From Adineta ricciae (lineage: Eukaryota > Rotifera > Eurotatoria > Adinetida > Adinetidae): a stretch of 64,000 nt of DNA. Position 1 is the stretch's first letter, and the number at the start of each line of letters is the position of its first letter. The position numbers and the translations under genes were made by a program. This document shows, piece after piece, positions 52,744 to 64,000 of this stretch. The notes beneath the pieces are model-generated. The model had not been told where the DNA came from and searched no databases. It worked only from the letters and a program-made list of their open reading frames with translations. The DNA is taken from the NCBI GenBank assembly GCA_905250025.1, contig CAJNOJ010000232.1, forward strand, positions 95,958 to 159,957, given 5' to 3'.

Positions 52744-53655
52744 ATGGAAGTTGCCCGCTGCTCTATTTTTCATTGCGTTGCAACTCTCTCGTTAATACTA
52801 CTTGTCTTAAATCTTCTATCTATCTGCATCTATTGTATTCCAATCATCAGTGTTCGACATCTCCGTACAACGAATAATCTAATAACAGTGAACGTCTGCT
52901 TGACAATGACCTTATGTATCCTCTATTGGGCAGGTTATTTTTCATACGAACTCTTTTTTAAGTGCAATTCAAACTATAAATGGACTGTCTCTATCACCTA
53001 CATTCGAACGACTGTTAATTGCCAGGCAGCCTTTTCCTTATGTGTCCTATCGATTTATCGGTTTTGTACAATTGTTTACGGACATAAACGTTGGTTCAAT
53101 AAACGTCGATCGATGATTCTATCTGTCATTTCTCAGTGGATCATGTGTTTTCTCTTACCAGTACCGATTTTGTACCTAAAAGTCAAAGTTTGAATGTCGA
53201 ATTTCATTAACATCAATGATTTCTTTGCTTATTTTGATTTGTAGCCATCTTCCCAATCAATATTTCCCAAATGGATCTGGATTTATAATTTATGCTTGAT
53301 TGTCATTCTCCCGACAACATTCGTGGCTATTCTTGATGGACTTATTTTCTCCCATGCTCATCGTTCATCAAACCGAGTACAATCCAATATTCTCACATGT
53401 CATTCTCGACTGAAGAAACGAAATAATCACTTGTTGAAACGTATGTTCTTCATGTTAATTGTTTCAATTAGTGGATGGGCACCGATTTATATCGTCGCTT
53501 ATTTAGCATCTATTGATATTTTAACTTTGCCTTTAGTCTATGAAGTTCTCTATCTGCTTTCGATTTTGAGTATTTCGATTGTGATTGGAAGTCTCTATCT
53601 CTATAATCACTCGTTACGTCGCTTTTTGAAACATCGATATAGAATTTCGTTTTAG
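52744..53655 (+). CDS. divergent seven-transmembrane receptor, 282 aa
   Basis: Two exons, 52744..53181 and 53245..53655 (63-bp intron). About seven hydrophobic segments with very short N- and C-termini. TM3 carries the conserved Cys (NCQAAFSLCVLSIYR), but where DRY is expected it reads IYRFCTIVYG, so the Asp is missing. TM6 has a class A-like WAP (SGWAPIYIVAY), and TM7 lacks a clear NPxxY (IVIGSLYLYNHSLRRFLKHR). It resembles rhodopsin-like orphan receptors expanded in bdelloids and other small protostomes. Ligand unknown. The start at 52744 (ATG in AAGATGGAAG) is the first in-frame Met. It converges with the Ig/FN3 receptor gene, 265 bp away. Confidence 0.8.
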
Positions 53656-53920
53656 AAAGAAATTTTCCAAATATATTTGTTTGTGCAGAAAACGAATCAA
53701 TGATTTTGTTGTAACACGCAAGAGAAGGAAATGTGCGAATGTGTTTTAACGCTTCCAGACATATCAAAAAGCTAATCAGTTGATACATTCGATTCGAATA
53801 GAAGAGCAAAGGCAAACGGGAACGACAAAACAAGAAAACGAGAAAGATTACAGATCGAGATGAGACAAAAATATAGAAAAGAAAGACATAGAAAAATAGA
53901 ATTATGGCTGTAAGGATAAA

Positions 53921-56900
53921 TTACGTCGATGACATGGATACTGGCTCGAAAGGTTTTGTCAGAGATGAATGTTCGTTCGATGTTGGAGGTAGTTTATTAT
54001 CTGACATGAAGTTTGTTGAATCATTGTTTGTTGTTACAGATAAAGGTGTGAGATATTTCCAATGATTATACGGAGATTCGATCGACGAGCCTAGACCGCT
54101 TGATGAATGAGAGGATGAACCTGTACTTCCTGGTGCTGAATGATCATTCGCTTGTTGATGATCTATTGAATGAATCAATGGTCGTGTCGAATCATTGGAC
54201 GAATGTGTACAATAGTGTGCGCTGCTACCACCGCCCCCAGCTGATGATGATGAAAAACTTCGATCACATAAGTCATGTTGTTGATCATCTATTCGAAAGA
54301 AAAATTTCGTTATTGAGAGATATTTGAAACGCAAAACGGAAATGACGTACTTTCATTCAGTGTGGGTGTGATTAACTGTTTGGGTTTTGTATGTCGCTGA
54401 CATGTGCCATGGAGGTGATGATGGTGAAAATGATGATAAGGTGTGCCGTTTGTGGGTGATGATAAAACAATTCCATTGACTTTCTTATTCGTGGAATTCT
54501 CCGATTTGTTGATTGTACCTTTCATTGGAAATGTATCCGATGGATAGTTTACAATACGATGATGAATTGGACATGTCGTAAGATTTGTACGTTCAGTTGT
54601 ATAACCGAATACAGCTACATCAGATAGGTCAATAAAAGCTATCTGTCGTATTCATCGAACTTACTCGGTTGATTAAATGTACACGAATGTTCTTCATATG
54701 GACTGTGGGTGCTATAGGGTGTTAGAGTATGATAAAAGTTGTCCGGTGGATCATTCGTATTATTAGTATTGTCTAAGCGATTCATTGGATTGGGATTTAG
54801 TCGCATAGTTCCATTATCGGTTGTCGTTGTTGTTGAGCTATGTGGTAGCGGTGGTTGACCATTCCAAAGCATAGTTGGTTTGGAGTTGGTTGGATATGCA
54901 AATGGAATTAGTTTACCATCAACAGCGACAACACCATGTTGGAGACAAGGTGTAGTTGCATAATCAGGATTTAAAGTTTTGTGTAGGCCATCACAATAGA
55001 ATTCTGATCCATTGACAGATTTCATGTGTGCTAAGATATTGAGACGAGATTATTTTGATAGATGAACGATATAGACCCTTACCGAGAAATTTCTTTCGCT
55101 GAAATATTCGTAGTAAACACATGACAATGAGAATAACGACTAAAATGAGTAAAATGCCAGATATAATCCCGATTGTTAAATAGAGCATATCGGAGTTTTT
55201 ATGTCCAGATGTTGCCGTTGGTGCTTCAGGTGTTGCTAAATCATATAAGACTCGTGTGGGATTTTGCGTTTTAGTAATATTTTCCAGAATTTCATCGAGA
55301 TTCTTCATCGAATCTTTGGCATTTGCATGTGAACGACGTTCTGTGATAGCTGAAAAAACATCAAACAAAAAGCAATCGAACGACTTCATTTAAATAAATT
55401 TATTTACATGCTGGAGTGGTAATTTCAATTGAATTGCTCATCGCACTCAAACCACGATTGGAATAAGTAGCCATACGTAATTCATATTTTTCATTGGGTT
55501 CAATGGCTGATGAAATCGTATAAGTATCAATCAACGGAAAACGTAAATTAGGAATCGTTTTCGTCGTATAGTTCTCATTCTTTCCATTGATTAAACGATA
55601 ATAAATAATGAAACCGTCGATTGTATCACTCTCCGATTCATTGACATGCCATTTAAGACTGATTTGTCCATCGGATGTGATTCCCGCATCCATGATTTGT
55701 GGAATTGGCAGGTTCAATTGACCGAAAGGTTTGATAATAAATCGTTTAGCTGCACTTAACATCAATTGTCTTCCATTGGAATCGAAAGCAATCAAACGAA
55801 ATTTATACACTTGATCGTTTTCAAGATTGGAAATTGTACCACGAGTAGTGGATTGATTGTATACTTGATCATCTGTAGTCCAGGCAGTTTTAGGATAGAT
55901 TAAACGGTACTGAATTTGAACGCTGATATCAAATCTTTCAATCATTTTCCACTGTATTTCAACGGCATTGTTGTTAATTTGATTGATATCGATTATTTCA
56001 AGTTTTCCTCCTGGATATTCAAACGAAAATAAAAACCTATTCAACGAAAAAAGTATTATCTTACCGATGCGAGCAGGTGGAAAGACGGCGTTCGGTTTGT
56101 CTAAACACACAAAAATAAAACATTTAGTTTAGCGAAGATTCTCATTTGTGAAATAAGCTAATATTTGACAAGAACAAGACAAGACTAACCAGGAACATTC
56201 ATATCCAAACCTTGTATATGAACAAAGCATTTCGATGTACTTGTGCCGAATCCGATTTTCGACGCCACACATTCGTAAATGCCGCTATCAGACTTTTGTG
56301 CGGAAACAATACGTAATCCACCGGAGGGAAGCATTTCATATCGACGCATTAAATTCGGTTGGATCATTTCGTTATTATGTAACCATTGAACAGTAGAACC
56401 TGTTTGAGTTAGACAATGCAATTGAATAGTTTCACCTTCATAGACAGTGATGTTATTCGGGCCAATGACGATAAGGGATGTTTTTGCTGGAATATTTTCA
56501 TCAAGTTTTTCTATTGACAAAAGTATACTTTGAGAAAAGAAACTTCCGAGTAGAACCTTACTTTCTACTTGGGTGTTATTCGGTTGAATGAGTACGGTAT
56601 TAGCCTGTGCGATTCCATAAGCATTGCGACCGATACATTGGTAGATTCCTTCCTTCGGTTGATTCAATGATAAGATTCCTCCTAAGAGAAAGATGAAAAC
56701 GGAATGTTTTTCTTTTGATAGAACATCGTGAAAATGATCGACTTTCAGATTTAATTAAGTAAACTACCTAGTTCTTTGATTTTTATCTTATGTAATAGTA
56801 AACGTCCGGCGATCTATCCTTCCGTTAAATGAAACATCTCTATTTACCTGTTACAGGCGATCCATTAATGATAATTTCTTCTCCATTATATAACCAACTA

Positions 56901-59517
56901 ATCAGAGGTTCAGGTCGACCACGAAATCCGCATTTAATTGAGACACTCTCTCCTTGATTAATTCGTATGACTGAATCCGGACGTTGGATAATTTTCGGAG
57001 GTTCTAAATCAGAACAAATCGTCATCTCTTCTACATTTCATCCTTCCTTCGACTTACCCAAAACTTCCAACAAAGCCGTATAAGCAATATCTGATTGTCC
57101 GTTCGAACTCGAAGCTCGACATATGTAAGTTCCGCGATCATCCAAACGTATATCATACAAATATAAAGTTCCATGCAAAACTTCATTTCGTTTTTCCGGT
57201 AGAACATCGCCGTATTTCTCCCATTCGACAGTCGGTTGTGGCCATCCGTCAATGACACACTCAATTGAAAAATTATTTCCAACGAGTACTCTATTAAACA
57301 TAATCATTTATTCAAAAGAAAGATTAGCAAATGTCATCTACCTTGATGCAACAGGTGGTTTATATACAGTTGTTAATGGTAAGCGATCTTTATTATTCGA
57401 AGGTTTCTTTGTAATATGTAAAGTCGTTATTTGACTATTATTGACGATTTGTCCGGTCACAGAATTCATTGCTGAACATTGATATTTGCCGGCGTCGGAT
57501 TGTTGAACATCAATGATATGTAAATTTCCACTTGGTAAAACTTTGTATCGATCTACGAGAAAAGGAGTTTTTCAGTATACAATCGTTTTGTTTTGTATGA
57601 GTTTTCATACTTGAATTCGAGTCGATTTCTATTTGATTATTATCCAATGTAAATATAGGAATTGGCCGAGGATTGCCATTGGGTAATTCACATGGGATAA
57701 CAGCGATATTTCCTTCCGTTAAATTCAATATATTATTTTCATTAGATACTGTTTTAAAGGGATCCAATGCTATAAAGAAAGACGAAACAATAAGAGATCA
57801 TAATTGAATCAGTGAATTCTTTCAACTGACAAACATCATTTTAGTCACTGAACAGATGGATTATTCAAAAGCAAGATATATCCGTATGCACGCATACTCC
57901 ACATGTCAACATTTAAGTAAATTCAATTGAGAAATATTTCAACTGATCTTTCTCGTTTTGCTTCTCATGTCTATCAAGCTGAGAGTAAAGAGAAAATGGA
58001 CACTTGACCCTTTTGTCTTTTCAAAAAAAAACATCTGTAGATTCACAATTAACCAGTTCAATCTATGACTAAGTACATTAGGACTGATGTTCATCATTGA
58101 TTAGCTATTGAGCAAATAGAAGAAGGCGTATGCACATCTTTCCTAGTTTTCAATTGCCTCCTGCAGCGAAGATGTGACGCCCATAACTAACTCGGATGTT
58201 TGCGAGCGAGAGGCGCCGGTCATCATCATCAATGTATGAACTTCAATTTCCGAGAAAGAAGAAGATATACACGGAAAGGATGAACATTAAAAAGGAAGAG
58301 AAACCTTTCCTTCTTGTGCTAAGTGAATTACAGATAAAATAATATCCGGCTTAAGCTGTACTGTGTGCATGACTGATGATTGTATGTCCATCTCGCGCAG
58401 AATGAAACATGAACAAGAGTCGCTCATTAGTCATTCGGATTTTGAACAATGTTCATTAAATAATAAACGAAAGGATATTTATCATCTTTATGTCGTAACA
58501 ATACCGTCTGCAAGAATGATTATATGTCAAGATATTCAATCAACACATACGATCGAATAACTTATGTTGCCGACATGGGAGAAAATTAGCTTGATGATAT
58601 TAGTATATGAACAGACGCCGACAGATTCATATTAAAGCATAAATCTTGTTTTTTTTCTCGATAATTATAGAGACTGATCGACTATTTAGTTGTCTACATA
58701 GTCTTTCCCTCCGCCTCTTCTTTTAATCATACGATGAATGGATGTACATGATGAGAAGACCTACACATATATCCATCAATATATATATATGTGTGTACAT
58801 ACATAAAATTAATGATCATCATTGAAGATAGAATACAATCTTCCGACTGGTCACTTATCTTCTTCTTCGCTGTTACTCGTATTCTTGATGTCGTTCCATC
58901 ATTTTGATCGAAATTGCTTACGGCTGATTTTGACCTTTCCTTTCTTTTTCTTGCTCTCTCGCTCTTTTTTCATCCGAGCTATGATTTCATCAAACCAAAA
59001 CAATGATGACAGAATATCTACTCATGGGAAATCCGATTTCTTCTTCTGGTCATAGTCATCCCTTAAGCAAGCTATATGTAAAGAGAAAGGGTGACATTTT
59101 GCTGGATTGTTGATACATAACCTATCTGTTTAACATATATTATTTGTGAGCAAAGCTCGTGATGATGATGATCTATTGTGTATGCGATACAAGTCAAGAA
59201 TGAACTTCCGATGTCCGAGCAATAAGTTGCATAAGAATGTGCAATAGAAATCAACAAACGAGGGATGTTCTCTAATTGCAAGGAAGAAGTAGAAGAAAAG
59301 ACATGTGCATATATTCTCAACGTTGAGCTGTTTACACATTCATACATCATACGAGTATTTCTTATTGAATTTATTCACTTTTACTCAAACAGAATAAGAG
59401 TCTATTTAGACGATTGCTCATGTTCTTCATTATCTCGACAAGTTACTCGAAAGGCAAAACGCTATCGTCTCAAGGCGACTTCTTTTCAATGTGATTCAAT
59501 CAGTTTCAATGTCTCAT

Positions 59518-59555
<38 letters not shown>

Positions 59556-60672
59556 AAGACTCGAAAAAAGTAAATAGAGAATTCTTCGATCGCATCGAAT
59601 CGTCTCCGATTATACACTTGACAGCATCAAAGCGTCTAACATACATTCGGGCTATTTGATATTAATAATCGAACTAGAAATTTACTATTCCTACTGGCCA
59701 GGTCATCGGCCCCCGTCTCTTTTGTTTCATCGTTTGCATGGAGCGCAGACAATTGAACAACGATGTATATATAAATATAAAGACGGAGGCAATGGAATCA
59801 AATTAACTGTAGTAGTCGATACTCTCCTGAACGAAAAATAAAATGATGGACCTTTGAGGTCGCTTGAATAGATGATGAATAACAATGCTAGTAATGTTAT
59901 TGATCATCATTATTTGGGTATAAAAATCCTAATGAAACAATGAGAGAAAAAGTTTCACACCTTCTTTCCGAACATTTAATGAAGCGTTTAAAATTATATC
60001 AAAAGACGATAAGAAAAAAGAAAACGCCAATAGACTATTCAGTCGGGTACCATTTGTCTGGACACTACGAAGATTATTCTTCGATTGGGACAATTAAGAA
60101 AGGCGGCAAACGAAAAAAGAAGACATCACCTTCATATCTTTTAATGAGCTATTGTGACAAGTCTTAGTTAGACATGTGTGTCTATACGTATGTACATGCC
60201 TGTATCTTGACAGTGATGCGACAAGTTGTCGGCTAGTTAGATTAAGACAATGACTAAACATAAAAGACTTACTTGGTAAACTTAACATGGATGGTTCACT
60301 TTCAAGTAAGCCGTATTCGGTTGAAACAACACAAGCGTAAGCGCCTGGTTGTGTATAAGCAGTATCGCCGAATTGAAATATACGTAATTCATTATCATGC
60401 ATTTCAATTATCGATGGATTCAATTCAATACGTTGGCCAACATGAGTCCAATAGGCAACCGAAAGAAACGGTGTATCGTTACTTTCACATATTAAATGTG
60501 CTTCAGATGATGATGGAATAACCGCTGTTTGAGGTCGCACACGTACTTGCGGTAAGCCATCTAGAAGAGAATCAAGCGCGAGTTTCAATTGAATAAATCG
60601 TCAGTGAAAAGTCGTTTACATACCAATTGTGTAGAAGTAGAAGAATAAGACGAGTATATCGATCGATTTCAT
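53921..60672 (-). CDS. Ig/FN3 transmembrane receptor, Ihog/CDO/BOC-like, 1146 aa
   Basis: Fourteen exons: 60672..60624, 60560..60273, 57769..57611, 57552..57342, 57290..57058, 57003..56848, 56681..56562, 56510..56190, 56100..56065, 56010..55408, 55349..55083, 55030..54665, 54614..54351, 54288..53921; all phases agree. Signal peptide (1-17), five Ig domains (about 18-512, each with paired Cys and D-x-G-x-Y-x-C), two FN3 domains (525-725), one TM (about 780-806, MLYLTIGIISGILLILVVILIVMCLL in two parts) and a 340-residue disordered Ser/Thr/His-rich tail. Five Ig plus two FN3 lies between Drosophila Ihog (4+2) and CDON (5+3), the Hedgehog co-receptors. Other guidance receptors (DCC, Robo) have more FN3. 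Family placement is inference. Intron 2 is 2.5 kb. Confidence 0.85.
57770..60272 (-). other. 2.5-kb intron of the Ig/FN3 receptor
   Basis: It separates the signal/Ig1 exons from Ig2, in a genome where introns are mostly near 55 bp. It contains a (GT)n repeat at 59523-59552 and no exon of another gene that I can support. Intronic enhancers would be plausible. Confidence 0.6.
59523..59552. repeat. (GT)n microsatellite
   Basis: About fifteen uninterrupted GT units in the long intron of the Ig/FN3 receptor. Confidence 0.9.
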
Positions 60673-63340
60673 TGTGCATATTACATTATAAAGAAATCAA
60701 ACAAAAACAAAGACATCTACAATTAATGAAACCGTATTATGTAATGCATGAAAAAGAAGAAGAAATAAAAAAGAAGCAGAAGAAGAGAATTCTTCATTAA
60801 TGCACTTCGACGCATCAATTGTTCATCCAAATGAGCGTCCAAACAGTAAGAACAATAACAATACCAATTCTAGCCGTCGCTTTAATGAGATCAGGTTGAG
60901 CGAATATTGACCGCCTACCGTCAGCTGTTCATTCATTCATTCAATCCGAATATGTATTTACAGGGAAGCAAACGACACAGACAGCGTGTAAAAGAAGATC
61001 AACGGTGTTATTGTTGATGGTCGGGGCATCTTTTCGTGTGTAATTATAAGAACAAGAGTAGTAGACAACGATGATGATGCACACAATCAGGATGGAAACG
61101 TGTTTAAGTAAAAAAGAGGATTGAAGACAAGCCGATAGAGGGAAGGTGGCTACTCTGAACATTGTTCAAACATAAAACACAAGGAAGACAGAAAGAGAAA
61201 AGCAAGAGCAAACGAAAGAAGGGTATAGGGACAGAGAGAGAGAGAAAGAATTCAACAAGTCATCATCATTTTTCTTAGCTATACATTCATTCTCTCATTT
61301 TTGTTCTCTCTTTCTCTCGTTTTTACTCTTCAAAGACTGTTCATCTGTCAGCCAACTTCTCCTTTCCTTTCTTTCGTACAATTTGTTTTAGCATTTCCGC
61401 TTCTACTCTGTTTCTTACTCGTCTCATTCTGGTCGCGAACATGCAAAGGTGAACAAAAATAGAAGCTTCATCTTTATCGTCACAACAGAAGCACATCATC
61501 ATCATCATTTGGATCATTTCAAGACGTATACGACACATATGCGAAGAGAAAAAAAAAAGAAGGAAAAGACGACACAAGGAAAACGTCAAAGGGGAATTAC
61601 GTGTCAATGTCTCAAATGAATATGCCTCATAAATAAATAAGCACAAGCCTAAGGAGAAGACGAAGAGAGAGAGGAAAAACGGAATGTTTCAATGATCAAT
61701 AAAATTAGAGAGCTGAAAAAAGAAATGTTTTCACACATCTTTTCTTCGTTTTATTATTTTTCTTCCCTTCATCTCTAAATACGATGGACAAATAAACTTT
61801 TCTTGAGTAGATACATAAAAGTCGCCATAGTAAACACCTCAGATAGATGAACTTTCAAGGCAAATAAATCATCGTTGCCGCCAACGATCTTCATCTCTTT
61901 GTACACAATATATCCCATAGAAATACAGAAACAAAAAAAAAATAGGCGATGACTGAAGAAAAGATGCGATCATTTCTTGCGCTTCAAATAAAACGTATTT
62001 ATAGACGAGAATGGATATATGCGTAGATCACTATCAATCGACATGCAATTGAACAGTTCATCTATATTCAAGAAATAAAAAGAAAATGAAAAGGAAATCA
62101 GATGTGCGATATAGTCAATCAATAAAAGAAATATGTTCGCGATCTCAATGTAGGATAAAAAGAAATCCGCAAGAAACAAAACAAAGCAAACGGTGTGATG
62201 TTTTCTTTTCAATAAAACGAACTGTCGAAATCAAACTAATTTTTCTTTTTTTTTCTAACCAGTCCATTTCAGTACGGATAAGAATAAATCTGTTATATCC
62301 AATTTGATAAACTTTTTCTAAGCCTAAACACACGCACATCCGCTCGTTAAAAGATAATGGTTAGTGACCTTCATGTTATCAATAAGATCATCACTTACTT
62401 TTCCTATACTTCTCCAATAGCCTTATTCGATATGCGAGTGTGAACATTATATACATGAAGCAAACTTCGATAGATAAATGGAAGAGTCTAATCAACAACA
62501 TCGATGAATAGTAATAGGACGTTGTTTATAGCTCACAGATAGATAGAACGATAGATACTCACTCTCTTCGCTTGTTGAAATTGTATTTTAGATTGAGAAG
62601 ATTTTTATCTTTAGAAATAGAACATATGTTTTTTTTCCAATACGGTGATGATAGTAATAATAATGATCACGATGATGCATAATCATGAGCAAATTACGCG
62701 ATCGATTGAACGCTAGACGTATATTCAATACACTACTGCGTTTTTCTTCTTCTTCTAGTTAGTCCTACGCCGTCGATGATGACTATTTGTATGTCGCAAT
62801 CATAACCACTTCGTTGTTGTTGACCACCGCCTTCAATCGATGTGAACAGAAGGTAGCCATTAGACGAGAGGAGAGTAAACGAGAGAGAAAGGGAGAATTG
62901 CATCCTACCCAATTGAGTGGACACGTTGATGGTTTTATTGAAATCGACAGGCAGCCTACGGTACAGATGGCAAAAGACGACGAACAAGAAGATGAAGAAA
63001 GTGAAGGGAGATGATGATCAAGTCCTTCGCGTCTCTTGATGTATGTGCATTGACCTGTTTTGACGATGTCCTGACAGAAATGACGAAGGAAAGAAGAGGA
63101 CACAAGAAGAAAAAAATCGTTCACTCGCTCTACAATCGTTGTTGCTTCCGTACGTATGGTTGAACACAGACAGCTATAAAAAAGAAAGCGTTGAAGAGAG
63201 AGAGAGAGGGAGAAAAAAAGGGAACATAGTGCTAGCAGATCGATCACTCGATTGACAGTGGCTTATCTCATCGTGCCTTTTTTCTTCTTTGTCGATCTAA
63301 GCAATGCATATCATAAAAAGAGCACTAAACAAAACCAAAC
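60673..63340. other. non-coding, upstream of the Ig/FN3 receptor
   Basis: GA- and CT-rich tracts (61170-61330, 62880-62910, 63195-63220). ORFs present are low-complexity shadows of these tracts. No gene recognised. Confidence 0.5.
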
Positions 63341-63472
63341 GAGCGACAAAGTCATAATCAATTCATGAAACAGTTCAATTGTCAGAGAGAAAAACTTCGC
63401 TTGTTCGAATACTCGAAATTATCCAACTGTTTGACTCACAATAGATTTCCTTGAAACTGTTCAAACAAATTT
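63341..63472 (+). repeat. left arm of perfect 132-bp inverted repeat
   Basis: It reads GAGCGACAAAGTC at its outer end and CAAACAAATTT at its inner end. It is the exact reverse complement of 63869-64000, 132 of 132 bases by eye. Confidence 0.95.
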
Positions 63473-63868
63473 TCTTTCATTTTTAACCTCTATGAGTACC
63501 ACTTTCTATTATGATATTCAAGGCTAAGGAATGGATGTGTACATATCCACTTACGACACTTGCACGCAATCGGTGTGAAAAACGATTTGTTGAACGAAAA
63601 GAGAAACTGTTCGAAGCAATTCTTTTTCTTCTAACAAATTTGTTTTTTCTCTTCTTTCTAATCTGAAAGAAAAACAAAATTGACATATACATAAATCTAA
63701 ATTGACAGATATCATTGCATAATCGACACAAATGCTTACTAGCTAACTGGTATGTTCTTATTCCCAACCAGTCATTTGCCCCCTAAAAAAAAAGCGGAGG
63801 AATTTCCTCTTAGAGAGTAAATGTCACCATTCTTTCCTCAACTCGTTTTATTCAAATACAAAAAAGGG
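63473..63868. other. 396-bp spacer of the inverted repeat
   Basis: AT-rich. An ORF on the minus strand (63767..63483) has no recognisable domain and basic, unnatural composition. No transposase is seen. Confidence 0.6.
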
Positions 63869-64000
63869 AAATTTGTTTGAACAGTTTCAAGGAAATCTAT
63901 TGTGAGTCAAACAGTTGGATAATTTCGAGTATTCGAACAAGCGAAGTTTTTCTCTCTGACAATTGAACTGTTTCATGAATTGATTATGACTTTGTCGCTC
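63869..64000 (-). repeat. right arm of perfect 132-bp inverted repeat (reaches the window edge)
   Basis: Reverse complement of 63341-63472. Because it runs to the last base of the window, the arm may be longer than 132 bp. Confidence 0.95.

Noticed and set aside
63483..63767. ORF in the inverted-repeat spacer as a transposase
   Set aside because: No catalytic motif, basic low-complexity composition and only about 90 codons.

Overview
This window is nuclear DNA from a small-genome metazoan, most likely a bdelloid rotifer. The genome is AT-rich and the genes are clearly animal (RAB6, METTL4, MRPL19, IARS2, cathepsin B, class A GPCRs, an Ihog/CDO-like receptor). They are broken by many GT-AG introns, mostly about 50-65 bp, and intergenic spaces are short. 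About 25 protein-coding genes can be supported. Most were rebuilt here exon by exon from reading frame, splice signals and conserved motifs; exon coordinates are in each entry. No rRNA, tRNA, CRISPR array or intact autonomous transposon was recognised. The bdelloid assignment is inference.

Layout: 0-10 kb holds a 3' gene fragment, a secreted protein of unknown family (-), a B-box-type protein (+), a DPY30-motif protein (+), a possible orphan exon and a Kelch-repeat protein (+). 11-13 kb holds three small genes: a zinc-ribbon protein (-), a two-Ig protein (+) and a 66-aa protein (-). 14.3-22.5 kb is a tight head-to-tail minus-strand cluster METTL4 > CDIPT > IARS2 > MRPL19, with gaps of 94, 288 and 49 bp. 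23-31 kb holds a basic low-complexity nuclear-type protein (-), a coiled-coil protein (+), a CAP-Gly protein (+) and a proline/histidine-rich protein (-). 32-38 kb is a divergent pair of GH18 chitinase-family genes with opposite domain order. 37.9-42.2 kb has no recognisable gene. 42-44.3 kb holds a class A GPCR (+) and a small secreted Cys-containing protein (-). 44.6-48.5 kb is a second minus-strand cluster BRIX1 > ETFB > RAB6, with gaps of 120 and 178 bp. 49-54 kb holds a LIM protein (-), cathepsin B (+) and a divergent 7TM receptor (+). 53.9-60.7 kb is a large Ig/FN3 receptor (-). The last 3.3 kb is non-coding and ends in a perfect 132-bp inverted repeat.

How the genes relate: the two clusters look like trans-spliced polycistronic units. 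Each downstream start codon is preceded, within 0-23 nt, by a pyrimidine tract plus AG that has no upstream donor in the short intergenic space. The same acceptor-before-ATG arrangement occurs at many single genes, as expected if a spliced leader is added to most mRNAs. Three of the clustered genes act in mitochondria (IARS2 and MRPL19 in translation, ETFB in electron transfer). The others serve lipid synthesis, adenine methylation, ribosome biogenesis and Golgi traffic, so the clusters are housekeeping rather than pathway-specific.
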